A DNA stretch of 64,000 bases from Rhizophagus clarus (GCA_015698045.1 BLAL01000206.1:744001-808000); one strand, 5' to 3'; shown: positions 1 to 11,545, counted from the stretch's first letter. Numbers and translations: made by a program. Notes: a model not told the origin generated them from the letters alone.

Positions 1-1597
1 ATTTGATTGTAGGTAAAGACAAGAAATTAAAAAAAAAAATTGTATATCTAGTTCTCATCACTTGAAATATCAATCCATTAATTGTTGATTACTTCACACG
101 TATATGAGGAATAATGTGACTATTAGTAGGTACTGAAATAAGGGTTATATGAAAATATTATTTTATACAAGTAAAATTCTAGTACGAGTACAGTACTCGG
201 ACTAGTACAGCTAGTACTTTTTACTCGTACACATCAAAGTAGTGGTAATAAATTAAATTTAGTACAAATAGCGTTCAAATTAGTACAGATTCGTACAAAA
301 ATCGGCCAGTAGATTATCTAGATTAATCGGTCGAGTACGAGGTGATCCGACCTATTTTTTTTTTTTTTTTTAAAAAAATAAAATTATTTTTTATGATCAT
401 AACTTTTCTCTCATACTTTCTTGATCATAAACTACTAAAATTTGCTCAATTAATGTTAAAGATCTACTGTTTCGGCAGTTAATAATTACATAGACGCGTA
501 AATGGCAATTGACCAATAGCCTAAAAAAGTGAATGTGGGAGAGTGATTGAGTATTGCGTCGGCAATATCAACATGATATTATTATTATTATTATTATTAC
601 TAATCCTATCAGTAAATGTGAATGCTGTTTTGGGGATAGTTTCATTTGAAGAAATAACTTTACCAGGAGTAGGTGCACTTGGTATATACGACGTTCATCG
701 GAATAGAACTTTGCACGATACAATTTAAATTCCACGTTACAATTTTTTAAAATTCTATTCGTTACTTTACAATTTACTATTATTTAATAAATTAATAGAT
801 CATCTACACTGACGCTTTTCATTCTAATGCGTATTGAACTAAGTTGATTTATGCAACGGCTCATAATACGCAATCTTTTGACTTAAAGGCAAATCAATTA
901 TTATTTTAAAGATGATATCTCCAGAATTTGTCCGACTTTAATTTATTACAATTAATGAAAATCGAATAATCGTGGAGTATAATAAAATGACATCACAACA
1001 ACACGTGGTTAGTGGGCGTCAGAATTTTCTGCAACATCAGAGAAAAAGGAATATTTTGTCGTTAAGTACGTCAAATTGATGATTAATCTCACGTCAAAAG
1101 AGATGATAACCACGTAAAAAATTTAAGGAATTCGCGTGGCAAAAAATCAAAGCTAATAAAAGGGTTTATTCGTCCAATCATTTCAATAAGTGTTCCCAAA
1201 ATCCTTTATCATGAAATAATATTTTCAACGTTAAATAAATTGACTATAATAACGAATCTCAACAATGATTTAAAAAGTTGTACTCAATCGAATTAACTTA
1301 TCAAATTAATGGCCGATGACATTTTATTTGGATTTTATTTTGTAATTACCATATTAGAATTATTATCTAAACTGACTCGATGTGAATCTTAATAATTTAT
1401 ATCATAATATTAAAACAATCTACCAATAAGATTTTTAGTAGCAAATTTTTATTATTTAAATCATTATGGTTTATTAATTGTGGAATTATTTGAAATAAAT
1501 GTTTGCTAACAGGTAAAAATATATTTATATTTCTGTTATGCTAAAAAATAATAAAAAACTGCAAAATAAACGCCAATGAATATTATTTGTTTAACTA
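1..1597. other. Intergenic, no gene recognised; GTAC-rich cluster
   Basis: No convincing coding region is seen here. A small open frame at 543-728 is dominated by a leucine run encoded by a TTA/ATT microsatellite and is not credible. Bases 180-335 carry many copies of the short word AGTAC/GTACT, partly palindromic, ending at a long T-run followed by an A-run at about 354-382. This could be the subterminal region of a transposable element, but no matching opposite end was identified. Confidence 0.5.
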
Positions 1598-2640
1598 ATT
1601 AATTTGTTATACTCAAATTATTCGTGAAGTGTCTGGATGAAATCGATTTCGTGTTTGAGTAATTTGTTTTCCAGCGATTGAGAAAAACTGTTCGCATGGA
1701 ACAGATGTTGGCATTTTTTACTAACACCGGAAATTCAGAATCAAAATAGACATCTAATTCATTTATGACTTCTGGTTGCTGAATTCCAATAGGCATAAAT
1801 AAATTCTGAAAATATTCTCGTGTTTCATTTGTTGATAATTTGTCATTACCCTTCGAATTGATCGTAATATATCTTCTCGTGACATATTCCCATAAGATAT
1901 TTTCTTATACCTATGTAGGATCAAAAAATGCCGGAATATGAAGTAATTTATTAAACTGCATCTCATTTCATCCACTTGAGCTTGTTTATTATAATCATCA
2001 ACTCAAAATGATTCTTAATACGCAAAAAGAGCCATTTACTTCACAAATTGTTGGATAACTGGAAGCAGAGATGATATCATTTGCTAACAATTCTAAATTA
2101 TTAAGAATTTCCCATTCTTCTTCTGTTGGCCAATTGTTTTTTAATGTTTGGTGATTTGAAACTAGATGTGCTAATTGAGGCTTAATCTCCAATGCTCGTT
2201 CGATCATGTAAAATGTGTAATTCCACCTCGTATAATGTCTGGGAGGGGTGATTTAAATTTAGAATTATCAATCCCAAAATATTTATCCATTTGTTTAGGA
2301 AAATTTCTAACTGTATTAACAGAATGACGTAATTTTTTAACAGATCGAGGCATGATATTTCATCACCTTTTGTCATATTCTGAATGCGCGGAAAAAATTC
2401 ATCTCGAATGAGAAGTCCGGGTCAGGAAATATGCCTCGAGGAACTTGAACAACAGAATACACTTGATGGTAAAGACAATCTAAATTAACATTGATTAGAC
2501 ATATGCCTGATAGAATATTCAACTGGATTGGTGAATTTGCTCCATCTTGAGTTCCGAAATCGAATTAATAAATAATGAACCAAAATTTTACTTTACCATC
2601 AATTTTTTGTGATCATACATCCATGAATAAAGTTGACATC
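1598..2640 (-). pseudogene. Decayed hAT-family transposase
   Basis: The minus strand carries scattered but ordered pieces of a hAT transposase in more than one frame. At 2165-2245 it reads TRWNYTFYMIERALEI, the classical TRWNSTYxMLERAL motif. Immediately after, down to 1998, come EEEWEILNNLELLA and ASSYPTICEV, matching the hAT pattern W..L..L..LL.......S...YPT. At 1618-1712 a different frame reads PTSVPCEQFFSIAGKQ followed by TRNRFHPDT, the C-terminal dimerisation domain (TSVPSEQVFSxAGxxITxxRxxL). Upstream, 2250-2400 gives a basic, helical stretch expected before the TRWN motif. Stops and frameshifts separate the pieces, so it cannot make a full transposase, which in active elements is about 600-700 residues. 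Exact ends and terminal repeats were not found. Family assignment is firm; the boundaries are estimates. Confidence 0.8.
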
Positions 2641-3539
2641 ATAGAACCTTCCCTAAATTTTTTCAAACAGATTCCAATTATCTCAAATGAAAATTCTCGT
2701 AAAGTCACGGGTGACTCATCGTTTATAATTCTGTCTCCGTTGGAAAATATATAATCCTTTGTTGTTTTTTTTCTAATCGTGTGCAACTAAAATAAAATAT
2801 TTCTAATTATCAGAGTCGGTATCGTAGTTAATCTCATCCTTGCACTGTTTAGACATCGGCCGGATAACCTTGAGATTCAAGTGGACAACATATATCAATT
2901 TCTAGATTTCCCAGATTTTTCGATCGTGGTAAAAGTGTAGCTAAAGCAGCTTCACCTAAACAGTTTCCCATTGTCACCAAGCTACATTCTCATAATAAAC
3001 TTCATGTTGCATATGATTAATAAATTCTACAAGTGGTATTGACATGATTTTTTCGATAAATCTTCAATGCATTATTACATCTGTGGCAGCGTTCTGTGAA
3101 ATGGTCAATTGCTGGAAGTTTCAGGACCGCCTCCATGGAAGGTTAGATAATGAGACGATCTAAGAACAATTACGTCGTCGTCATTAGAAGAATACCTCTC
3201 TTAAATAAAATCATCCATAATATATAGGCGTGACAGACTTAATTAAATCATGTTTAATATGGTTAAGAAAGGTGAATTGGCCTATATTTCTTTGTAGACT
3301 TTTGATCAGAGATAATTCCAGTAGGTTTATAGTGTTCTACCATGTATTGATCCTTATCATTCATTACCTTCAGTTATTCAGTAGAGGTTTTTAAAAGTAA
3401 TTCACATTTAAATTTCACTTTGAATTTCTTTAAATTGACGGCGACTCTAGATTTTTGTCCTAATCAGCTGGAAGATCTGTGGATTATATAAAATTCTATT
3501 CTTGTTGTGGTACATGAATTCTTTTCTCAACCATATATT
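2641..3539. other. Degraded sequence without identifiable gene
   Basis: There are no long frames and nothing clearly recognisable. Part of it may be the 5' portion of the hAT relic (2641-2760) and part the 3' trailing sequence of the RFC1-like relic that follows on the minus strand. Confidence 0.4.
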
Positions 3540-4990
3540 CGCAAGACATAATATAAGCGTTTTTACAAAAGTTTCCAGAGAATGCAAGTTTTTCTAATGA
3601 CTAATCATGATAAATTTTCTATGCGAATAACAAGCTCGAACATCAGAATTGTTTTTCTAATATGATTTCGTCCACATCCGTTGCTGAATTTGTAAATTCT
3701 TTCTTGTTGCAATTGATTCTTATTCTGGCTCGTTTAGCTGAAACCTCATCTAATGACAAATGAGATTTTAGCACCTTCCATCAGCAGATATATCATCAAT
3801 TTCATCCATTTGGATAAGTGTTTCTTTCCCATATCACATTCGCATGGATTGCTGAAAAAAAACCAGTAATAGACACATTTTTTTGTTGCTACGGACTCTG
3901 CTTTGAGTATCGCTATCATTGACGAACACGAGGCAATACTTGAATTTTGTTTCACTTTAGATCTAGGAAATTGTGCGAATCCTTTGGCATTATGAACGAA
4001 CACAAGAGCCCACCCGCTTTTGATCTTGAATATTTGCAATAAATGAACAGATGATGCCTTTAATTAAACATGTAGTCATCTATTCTTTGTATAAAATTAT
4101 TATCCCATTCGCTAGGTCATCTTCCCCACATCTTTCACGAGATTCTGCGACTGCAACAATTGCACAAAAAAATCTTCGTAACTTTGGGAGCTTTGGATTT
4201 AGGATTTCTGATTTTTGTAACGTAATCTGATTTCTTGGAAAAATTCTAAAAGTTGATTTCATTTGTAGTAGAAAGTTGTTTAATTTTTTCATAGTCCTGG
4301 ATCTTATCTGATTACAACATGCGATCAAGATTTTTCTATTATTAAACACTCAAATATTACATGGCAAATATGAAATTTCGAGACGTGTATGGTCCAGGTG
4401 TTGATACTAGACGTCTATAAAAACTTTTTTTGTTTTTAAAGCTTTTAAAAGTATTGTTTCTTAGGTTCATCGAAAAGATTTTGTCTCATCATCAATTCTA
4501 TCAGATAGATAAATCATTTGCATTAGATTTTGTTGTATCAAAGCGCTTACGTTCTTTCTTGATTGTCAAATATTTCAACTTTAGTGTTCTTTCGAATAAG
4601 TCGTATCGACTATTGATGTGGTGAAGAGTATCATGATTCTGCTTTTTAACTTTTGAATCATTCAGATCAAGTCCGTTGTCTGAATCCTGGCTTAATAATA
4701 GAAATTATTACTAGAATTAAGAAATAAGAATTCTTTATAAGATTATTTAAGAAACTTCACGTACTGTACACCATTTTCTTGTCCTTAAAAAGTTTGTTGA
4801 GCTGCTTTTTTTTGGACTTTTTGTGCTCTGGAAATATCGTTTCATAAAATAGGGAAATTGATCCAGTTAATCCTTGTCAGGGAAGACACTGGAAAGACAT
4901 TGAAGCACGAGAAACTTCATAACAATGTTTTCTCATCTGCTAAACAACCAAATTCAGCTTGAACAAAAGTACCAACTACAAAGTTATATT
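3540..4990 (-). pseudogene. RFC1-like clamp-loader ATPase relic, copy A
   Basis: This is a minus-strand fragment related to the large subunit of replication factor C, the AAA+ ATPase that loads PCNA. Around 3776-3815 it reads LIQMDEIDDISADG, the Walker B (DEAD-like) region. Around 3660-3715 the sequence aligns by nucleotide with the QQENLxIQSTDVDEL segment seen better in the other copies in this window. The 4080-4349 stretch corresponds to the linker read in the 55 kb copy as VDPGSRK...EPNPK. Bases 4850-4990 match the 5' boundary segment shared with 40480-40610 and 57880-58000. Several stops and frameshifts break it. The motif order fits RFC1 better than the small RFC subunits because of the acidic and basic linkers, but the relic is short. 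Confidence 0.55.
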
Positions 4991-5787
4991 ACAAAAATTA
5001 TATATATAAATTCCAAGTCGACTAAATTAACTTCGGATTCTGGGGATCAATCATGATCGACTAAATATATCTGATATGATCGGTAAATCTTGATCGGGGT
5101 GTTACTTCATTTTCTACTTCATTTTCTTTAGATTTCTTCCCAAATGGCAAGTTTGATAGGCTTCTTCTATCAATATAGGTTTTGTTTTATTTGGGGTTCA
5201 TATTTATTATGACATATTACTTCGTTTTCTTACTTCGAACGTTGTTTTTTTTGTTACAGGACAAATTGTAACTTGTTTTGCAAAAAAATCCACAATACAG
5301 AAAGATCGAGCAATTAATTGAGGAATTCATCGATAATTAAATAATATCGATCCCTAATTTTAGGCCTAATAAGCCTAATAATAACAACGCCCTCGAAGAT
5401 AGATTAGATAGATTATGCAGCGAGAGGGGAGAGTTCGGGAGATGTTAAACTTAGAAAGAATGTTGGATGTTACTTATAGACATTTCTAAGGCGTTTTGCA
5501 AATCTGTGATGATTAAATTTTTAAATGGATTAAATTGATAGTACATAGTGATATGATGAAAGTAAAGATAGCATCAATTAAAGACTTATTATGGATCAAC
5601 GGACGCGTAATGAAGAACATGAGGTCAAATACAGAAAATCGGAAGAATATTTGGTTGATATGATTATAACATTAATTGTGTAAACATGATGGATTCAACA
5701 ATCATATTACATAAGGAAGATACACGACAATAGAAGAGATGTAGAAAAAAAGATCTTAAATAGGATCAAGATCTGTAAATGTAATGT
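4991..5787. other. Intergenic, no gene recognised
   Basis: A+T-rich sequence without a credible long frame. A short coding-like patch near 5385-5425 (NNALEDRLDRLCSERGE) precedes the small open frame at 5788 and might be the remnant of an upstream exon of it. Confidence 0.35.
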
Positions 5788-6021
5788 GTGTCTCAATTAA
5801 TAGATGAGAATTATAGGATGAAGACGTGGCAGCGAGTCACAGCGGAAGCTGACCGAAGAGGTATGCAATTAAGCGGTAACATACAGAACGATAAATGGGA
5901 CAGATTAAATGAAGAATTTGAAGACAATGGACTGTTTATTGATGATGATCGCTTCCAGACAATTGAGAAGATAATTAAACAGGAAAATTATAGACAGAAG
6001 ATAGAAGATCTATTCAAATAA
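5788..6021 (+). CDS. Small hypothetical protein or gene fragment, 77 aa
   Basis: I do not recognise a family. The frame runs from ATG to TAA and looks coding: it is charged, has ordinary amino-acid use, and contains few of the Lys/Asn/Ile/Phe homopolymers typical of spurious frames in this A+T-rich DNA. It contains WQRVTAEADRRGMQLSGN, then WDRLNEEFEDNGLFIDDD and a basic/acidic C-terminal helix ending KIEDLFK. No signal peptide or membrane segment is visible. Coding-like character continues weakly downstream of the stop (Lys/Glu-rich), so it may be one exon or a broken piece of a longer gene. No neighbour suggests a role. Confidence 0.4.
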   Translation: MSQLIDENYRMKTWQRVTAEADRRGMQLSGNIQNDKWDRLNEEFEDNGLFIDDDRFQTIEKIIKQENYRQKIEDLFK

Positions 6022-7781
6022 ATTTGAGAGAAAAGAAAGAAAGACAAAAATATGTACTTTAAATTATACACGGGCGCATCGATAAGAAAAATCATAGAGA
6101 TATAGGATGGGTCTGACTAAATAATGACGAGATAGATACTGTTAAATTTGAAACAAAAATCATGAACGTTATGATGTGATTGATTTAGAGTTTTTAGCGA
6201 TTTTTAGCGCTTTGTTAACGATACTACAATTTGACAATCGTATGGAAGGATAAAAACATCCAGCAAGCAAGGAAGATATTTTAGTGGACATTCTATTTTA
6301 AAAGATATCATACATCGTTACATGATAATAAGAGTATGTCTTTAGATCAGAAGGAGTGTGACGATTTGTTTACCTGATCATGTATAAAAATAGAGCTTTG
6401 GCTCCATCATTTATACTATACGTTATCACAAAGCTCATTGTAAGAGTTGGACGAGAGTATATTTAGATAGTGTAAGTGGTCTAGTCCAGGTATATTTACG
6501 ATTTGAGGTACCGTTGTGTATTTATAAGTAAGTTAAATTTTTCCAATAAATTCTATTGTATTATTTATGAATTATTTAAAGACTCTTCCAATTGTTCTAA
6601 TTTCTAAATTACACTTTAAATATATTATAGAAATTACTTTACATCACCTATCATTTGGATCAGGTAGTGCTATTGTTGAATTTCAATTACAGCAACAGAT
6701 TCTTGTTAGATAATTTGAATTTTCATTTTTATGTTCAATCTTTGAACGAGTTTGAATCGAAATCTTGAAGACGAGAAGCTTTGTCCACTGATATATTCGT
6801 TTGATGGTGTTAGTTGAGGTAGTGCATTATAACCTGATGAGAAATTACAATTAAATTCGCTGATGGGCTTGTGAATTAGCGAAATATGTTGTTATATTGA
6901 TCTGTTGAATAATTCTTCAATGCCAAAAAAAAAATTTGGATCTCTATAATAATTTAGCATCAAATGATAATTAAAAACAAGTTCAAGTTGTTCGGGTATT
7001 TCGAGTTATTTGGGTTTATTTGATTTTGGAGAATTCTTATTAAAAAACTGAGAATATTCTCCTTTTAAGGTTTGATTTTGTATTTCTCTTGGCTTATAAA
7101 CTTGAATTTTGTGTGTTCTTTAAAAGTTTGATCATATAGCAAATAGAAAAGTGATAGTGGATCTGTTAATACATCAGTTGATTCGTGATATTTGGGTATG
7201 CAATGAGGAAAATTCGTTATAAAGCGAGTTCGTTATATCAAGGACCGTCTGTAAATTACTTTATTATGTTAAATAAATAAATTAATACGTTTAACTGTTT
7301 AACACTTTAAGTAATACGATCTGTATATAATTTTTTTTTTTTTTATTTTATTAAACCATCGATACAAGATCCTTAGGGTTACGTCCTACGACGTAACTTA
7401 ATATTACGTCATGCACCTCTTTGGTTAATGACTTTTTGGAGATAACCGGTAATCATATAATCATACAAAAATTAATAAAACTATTAATATGCACGTGATG
7501 GTTGAGAATATTTATAGGAAAAAGCGAGAAATTTATAGTTTATTTATAAAAGAAACTTTATGGTCATTATCAGGCTAAAAATAAATTAATCTAACGATGA
7601 AATAATAGATCATAAAATAAAATTATTTACAAAGGGAGAAGAAGACCTATTATTAAAAATTTCAAAAAATTGTATCTATTTATAGGGAGGTATAATATAT
7701 TGACGCGTCAGTCCTCCACATGCCATAACCACATTTATTTCTTAATATATTGTACACTCTAATGTGAAGTATAAAAAAAAG
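6022..7781. other. Intergenic with possible transposon terminus and a palindrome
   Basis: No gene is seen. Around 7205-7252 the sequence contains TTCGTTATAAAGCGAG, then TTCGTTATATCAAGGACC and GTCTG followed by TA. This resembles the end of pogo/Tigger-type elements, whose inverted repeats contain a GATATAACGAA word and insert at TA. A matching left end was not found. A perfect 8-bp palindrome with a 4-base loop (GTTACGTC-CTAC-GACGTAAC) lies at 7378-7397. Confidence 0.35.
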
Positions 7782-7858
7782 GAATTATTCTTGAAATTCG
7801 GTTATCCTTGAAATTCGTTTATTCTTGAAATTCGTATTCGTTTGTTCTTGAAATTCGG
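7782..7858. repeat. Short tandem repeat TTCTTGAAATTCG, about 4 copies
   Basis: Four near-identical units of TTCTTGAAATTCG (one with TCC in place of TTC) separated by 4-9 bases lie directly next to the stop codon of the BTB gene, that is, in its presumed 3' untranslated region. Confidence 0.8.
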
Positions 7859-8342
7859 TTATGCATGAGGTTGAGATTTTGCTCCATAACTTGCTCTTGT
7901 TCTAATCAAGTAGGCTTGAACGTACGTAACCAAGTCTTGGATCCCAAGTTCATTAGCGGAAGTTAAAAGTTTAACTATTTGTGTATAATGATATTCTTCC
8001 AAAGAAATTCTTTCTCCATAAATATATCTAAAATAAAAACATATTTACAACTTATAAAATTAAGAATTTTATTTATTAGAAATAATAATAATCACTTAAA
8101 ATCGTACCGTACCTTAAGATAATACGGAAGGTTTCAGTCGAAATATTTGGTAATCTAATGTGCGTCAAAGTTTCATCATTCTCATTCTTGTGAGATAATA
8201 TGGCTCTTCGAAAATAGGAAGAGCGAAAATATAAAACAAATGCATGCGCACGAAATATAGAAGCATCCCCAACTTCGATAAGAACCTCTTCGCTTAAATG
8301 TTCGAGTAAGTTTATGGGCATGTTATTATTATTACAAGCCAT
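7859..8342 (-). CDS. BTB/POZ-domain protein, two exons, 132 aa
   Basis: A BTB (POZ) domain protein, a fold used for dimerisation and often as a Cullin-3 substrate adaptor. Exon 1 is 8113-8342 and exon 2 is 7859-8027. The intron 8028-8112 (85 bp) begins GTACGG and ends TTTTAG. Joining restores FRIILR-YIYGERISLEEY, exactly the BTB helix pair, and the phase agrees (2+1). Residues 13-32 read LEHLSEEVLIEVGDASIFRA, then HAFVLYFRSSYFRRAIL, the canonical lLes.DvtI.vG...F.aH..VL..rS.yF start. Exon 2 continues through IVKLLTSANELGIQDLV and stops 24 residues later. Related fungal proteins usually carry a further Kelch, TLDc or MATH-like region; none follows here, so this is a BTB-only form or a truncated gene. 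Unspliced reading would stop after 88 residues. The first ATG was taken; a second Met at residue 8 is possible. Confidence 0.85.
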
Positions 8343-9060
8343 TGTTATTATAAAATTTGATTATAAAATTTGATTATAAAATTTAATAAAGCGAAAACAG
8401 AGAGATGACAGAGACAAACGATGAAAGAAAAAATAAGATAAGCAAAACAAGACGCGAAAAATTTAACCTATAAATATATGTTTATTTTGGGCCTTGTACG
8501 ACGTTAAACTGAGTTATGTATGTCACATGGTCTTGTTATAAGATTGTGGCGCAGCAAAAAAATGCAAAAAAAAAAAAAAAAAAATTGCGTAGTAGACGTA
8601 AATTTTGCTACTCCGCAAGTTTATTTAGTGACAAAGGCGGGTTTAAATGTCTACACTTCTTCCATTTTAGAATTATTTTTTATGAATTTAAGACTTTAAG
8701 GTTTAGTTGTGAATAAAGAGAAGATTGACTGCGTCTTCAAGGATAACAACTTCCACCGATTTCATTACGAAATTTAATTACTTGTATACGTGAGAATTTC
8801 TTGACAATTTGAACATCAAGGACTTGGAGTTGTTGGACATTATTCAAAAATATCAAAAGTTCGTTTCAGTTATAAGTTCTAATTAATAATTATACGATAC
8901 CAAATTATTTTATATAGAGTAGTCAAAGTCAAGATTTGAATGAAAAACAAATCTGAAAAGGGATGTTACGTAACATTTTGCCTATTTGAGGTTAACGAAG
9001 TTTTAATAGCATGTAAAAACATAAAGTGATCACAAAGGCCATTTAATATTGACAGATATA
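8343..9060. other. Intergenic upstream of BTB gene
   Basis: This is the presumed promoter side of the minus-strand BTB gene. Three tandem copies of ATTATAAAATTTG occupy 8346-8385 just upstream of its start codon. The small frame at 8516-8716 is built around a poly-A (poly-Lys) run and is not credible. Nothing else was recognised. Confidence 0.5.
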
Positions 9061-9797
9061 CATACCATTTACAAAATGATTATATGATCCTCTTTTAACG
9101 CCAATCAATTACTTTGATAAGATTACGTGTTTTAAAAACTTATATATGACGCGTATCTCCCCTCAGTTATTATGTTCTAAACGGTAACGCGATTGTAATT
9201 CCTTTAAAATGTAAAAAAAAAAAAAGACCAAAGGCAACGTTAAAAAAAAAATAATATATATATATATTTATTTATATTTGCGCTACACGTTACTTTTTTT
9301 TAGGAAAATCATCTCAATGTCTTTACGATATACTTGCGATTAGATTTTCTAAGCCACATCGCGTTCGCTGGGTTACGCTCGCTAAAAAAAAAAAAAAAAA
9401 ATAATTTAATTTTTTCTGAAGCACATACCATTTACAAAATGATTTTATGATCCTCTTTTAACGCCAATCAATTACTTTGATAAGATTACGTGTTTTAAAA
9501 AATTACATATGACGCGTATCTCCCCTCAGGGTATTATTTTCTAAACGGTAACGACAAACTTTACGATTGTAATTCTTTTACTAAAACGTAAAAAAAAAAG
9601 ACCAAAGGCAACGTTAAAAAAAAAAATATATATATATATTTATATTTATATTTGCGCTACACGTTACTTTTTTTTAGGAAAATCATCTCAATGTCTTTGC
9701 GATATACTTGCGATTAGATTTTCTAAGCCACATCGTTCGCTGGGTTACGCTCGCTAAAAAAAAAAAAAAAAAAAAAAATTTTGATTTTTTCTGACGC
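9061..9797. repeat. Direct tandem duplication, 363-bp unit, two copies
   Basis: Two adjacent copies begin with CATACCATTTACAAAATGAT at 9061 and 9424, a period of 363 bp. They share the blocks TTACGTGTTTTAAAAA, ATGACGCGTATCTCCCCTCAG, GACCAAAGGCAACGTTAAAA, GCGCTACACGTTAC and a terminal GGGTTACGCTCGCT followed by a long A-run. The copies differ mainly in homopolymer length and small indels. Each ends in poly-A then TTTTCTGA, suggesting that the unit was duplicated as a block. No coding frame lies inside. Confidence 0.9.
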
Positions 9798-9910
9798 CAA
9801 TTTGAAATTCATAATATAAATTTTCATGATAAAAAATTTTTATTATAATTTTTTATGGTAAAAAAGATATTTTATTATTATATATATATATAAAAAAAAA
9901 AATAATTTGA

Positions 9911-11545
9911 TTAACTCATTTCTTTGATGAACTCATAAAATTCAATATATAATTGATCATAATTTATAATTTGAATATTGTATGATTCACATTCTCTAAC
10001 TCTATCTTCTAAAAATAACCAATCCACATCATGTTGTTCATCAAAAGATTCTTCAATAGCTAAATATTTAACCCTCCTTTCTTTCATAATATATTTTTTT
10101 ATATGAGGGAAAATATCCCTACTTCCCTCACACTTTTCATTCCTGATTAATAACCTTTTAATAAAAGTATTTTGAGAATTTTTTAGGAATATTTCGAAAT
10201 CATCCATATCATTAATCATAATGTTTAAACACAAATATTCCAATTTTGTAGGAAGAATTTGTCCTAAATTTTGTAATAAAATTGTACTAAGTTCAATATC
10301 AACATTAGAAAATTCTACATTATATACATCAATTAAAAGATAATTGAGATTATATTTAATGTTATCAATTAAACTTAATACTAATTCAATGTTCTCTTTA
10401 CATATTCCTACTGGTAAATTCAAAATTTTAATATTACCACAATATTTTAAAATATTTTTAAATATTTCTTGTGCGAACGAACCAAGATCTAATAATTCAA
10501 CTATTTCAATTCCAAAATTTTCTAAATTTTCGCCAAATTTTTGTAATAATAATTGTAATGATTCAACTTCTAAAATCTCATCAAGGAACAAGGTTTTTAA
10601 TTGAAAAGAATTCGTGATACTAGTGATTTGTAAAACAAAATTTGAATCTAAATAACAATTAATAATATGAACTGATTCTAATACATTCAAATTATTAAAT
10701 ACTTCTTGTAATGCAAAATTATTTTGAAAATTAACGGAATAAAATATAATTGTGGTTAAAGTATTTGAACAATATGAATCTTTTAATGATATTAAAGAAT
10801 GTGGAAGGGTTGTATTATATTCAAATAAAATTTTTTTCAAATTTCTTTGTGAAAAAATGATTTTTGATAAACAATCTTCAATTGATAAATTATTATATAC
10901 ATCTTTAAATTCATCCCTACTTTTATAATAATGAAATTGTGTATCAATAGATGTAATAGAATTACAATTAGAATATATAATATTTAAAAATGGGAAGATA
11001 TGTTTTGTTAAATTTGCGTATGAATTAAAATGAAGTGTTAAATATCTTATATTAAAAAGAAAATTTGGTCTTTGAGAAATTAATCCAAAAATTTCATAAA
11101 AATATATATAATCTCTATCGGTTATCATTAAAACTTCAAAAGATCTTAATCTGGCATTTTCAATTATAGTTTTAAAAAATAACCAATAAATGAATTTTGT
11201 TTTCACTATATCTTTTGTGAACAAATTTTCTATACTACGACCAATATTATGTGTATTTAAATATTTAATAAAACTTGAATAATTGAAGAATGTATTTGGG
11301 AAAGCATTATTATTTTTTTTAAAATATTTGTCTTTATCCTCTTTATTTAAATTACATAAACAAAATTTAATAATTTCATTATGTTGAACGGGTATTGAGA
11401 ATGGGTCTTCCCATAATAATGGCATCGACAATCGACACCATAATTTATTAACTAATATACACGAATGTAATGATTTATAATCATAACGGAAATATTGTAA
11501 AATTTCATATGTTAATTCAGGTAAAAGTACATCTACGTCTGTCAT
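9911..11545 (-). CDS. F-box domain protein, 544 aa, single exon
   Basis: A protein of the large F-box family expanded in Rhizophagus-like fungi. The F-box links a substrate-binding region to Skp1 in SCF ubiquitin ligases. Residues 7-47 form the F-box: LLPELTYEILQYFRYDYKSL, then HSCILVNKLWCRLSMPLLWED, where W-C and L-W are signature positions. The remainder, roughly residues 130-540, is rich in Leu, Asn and Ile with repeated LxxLxL-type strands, as expected for degenerate leucine-rich repeats. I chose the Met at 11545 because it directly precedes the F-box. The frame extends to a Met at 11614, but the added 23 residues are a hydrophobic Phe/Leu stretch encoded by an A/T-rich leader. No intron is needed. 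It lies between the 363-bp duplication and the RdRP gene, all on the minus strand. The substrate is unknown. Confidence 0.88.
   Translation of the reverse strand: MTDVDVLLPELTYEILQYFRYDYKSLHSCILVNKLWCRLSMPLLWEDPFSIPVQHNEIIKFCLCNLNKEDKDKYFKKNNNAFPNTFFNYSSFIKYLNTHNIGRSIENLFTKDIVKTKFIYWLFFKTIIENARLRSFEVLMITDRDYIYFYEIFGLISQRPNFLFNIRYLTLHFNSYANLTKHIFPFLNIIYSNCNSITSIDTQFHYYKSRDEFKDVYNNLSIEDCLSKIIFSQRNLKKILFEYNTTLPHSLISLKDSYCSNTLTTIIFYSVNFQNNFALQEVFNNLNVLESVHIINCYLDSNFVLQITSITNSFQLKTLFLDEILEVESLQLLLQKFGENLENFGIEIVELLDLGSFAQEIFKNILKYCGNIKILNLPVGICKENIELVLSLIDNIKYNLNYLLIDVYNVEFSNVDIELSTILLQNLGQILPTKLEYLCLNIMINDMDDFEIFLKNSQNTFIKRLLIRNEKCEGSRDIFPHIKKYIMKERRVKYLAIEESFDEQHDVDWLFLEDRVRECESYNIQIINYDQLYIEFYEFIKEMS

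Noticed and set aside
8516-8716. Small plus-strand frame with poly-Lys
   Set aside because: Created by a poly-A run; no protein-like features on either side.
10344-10604. Plus-strand 86-residue frame
   Set aside because: Antisense shadow of the F-box coding region.
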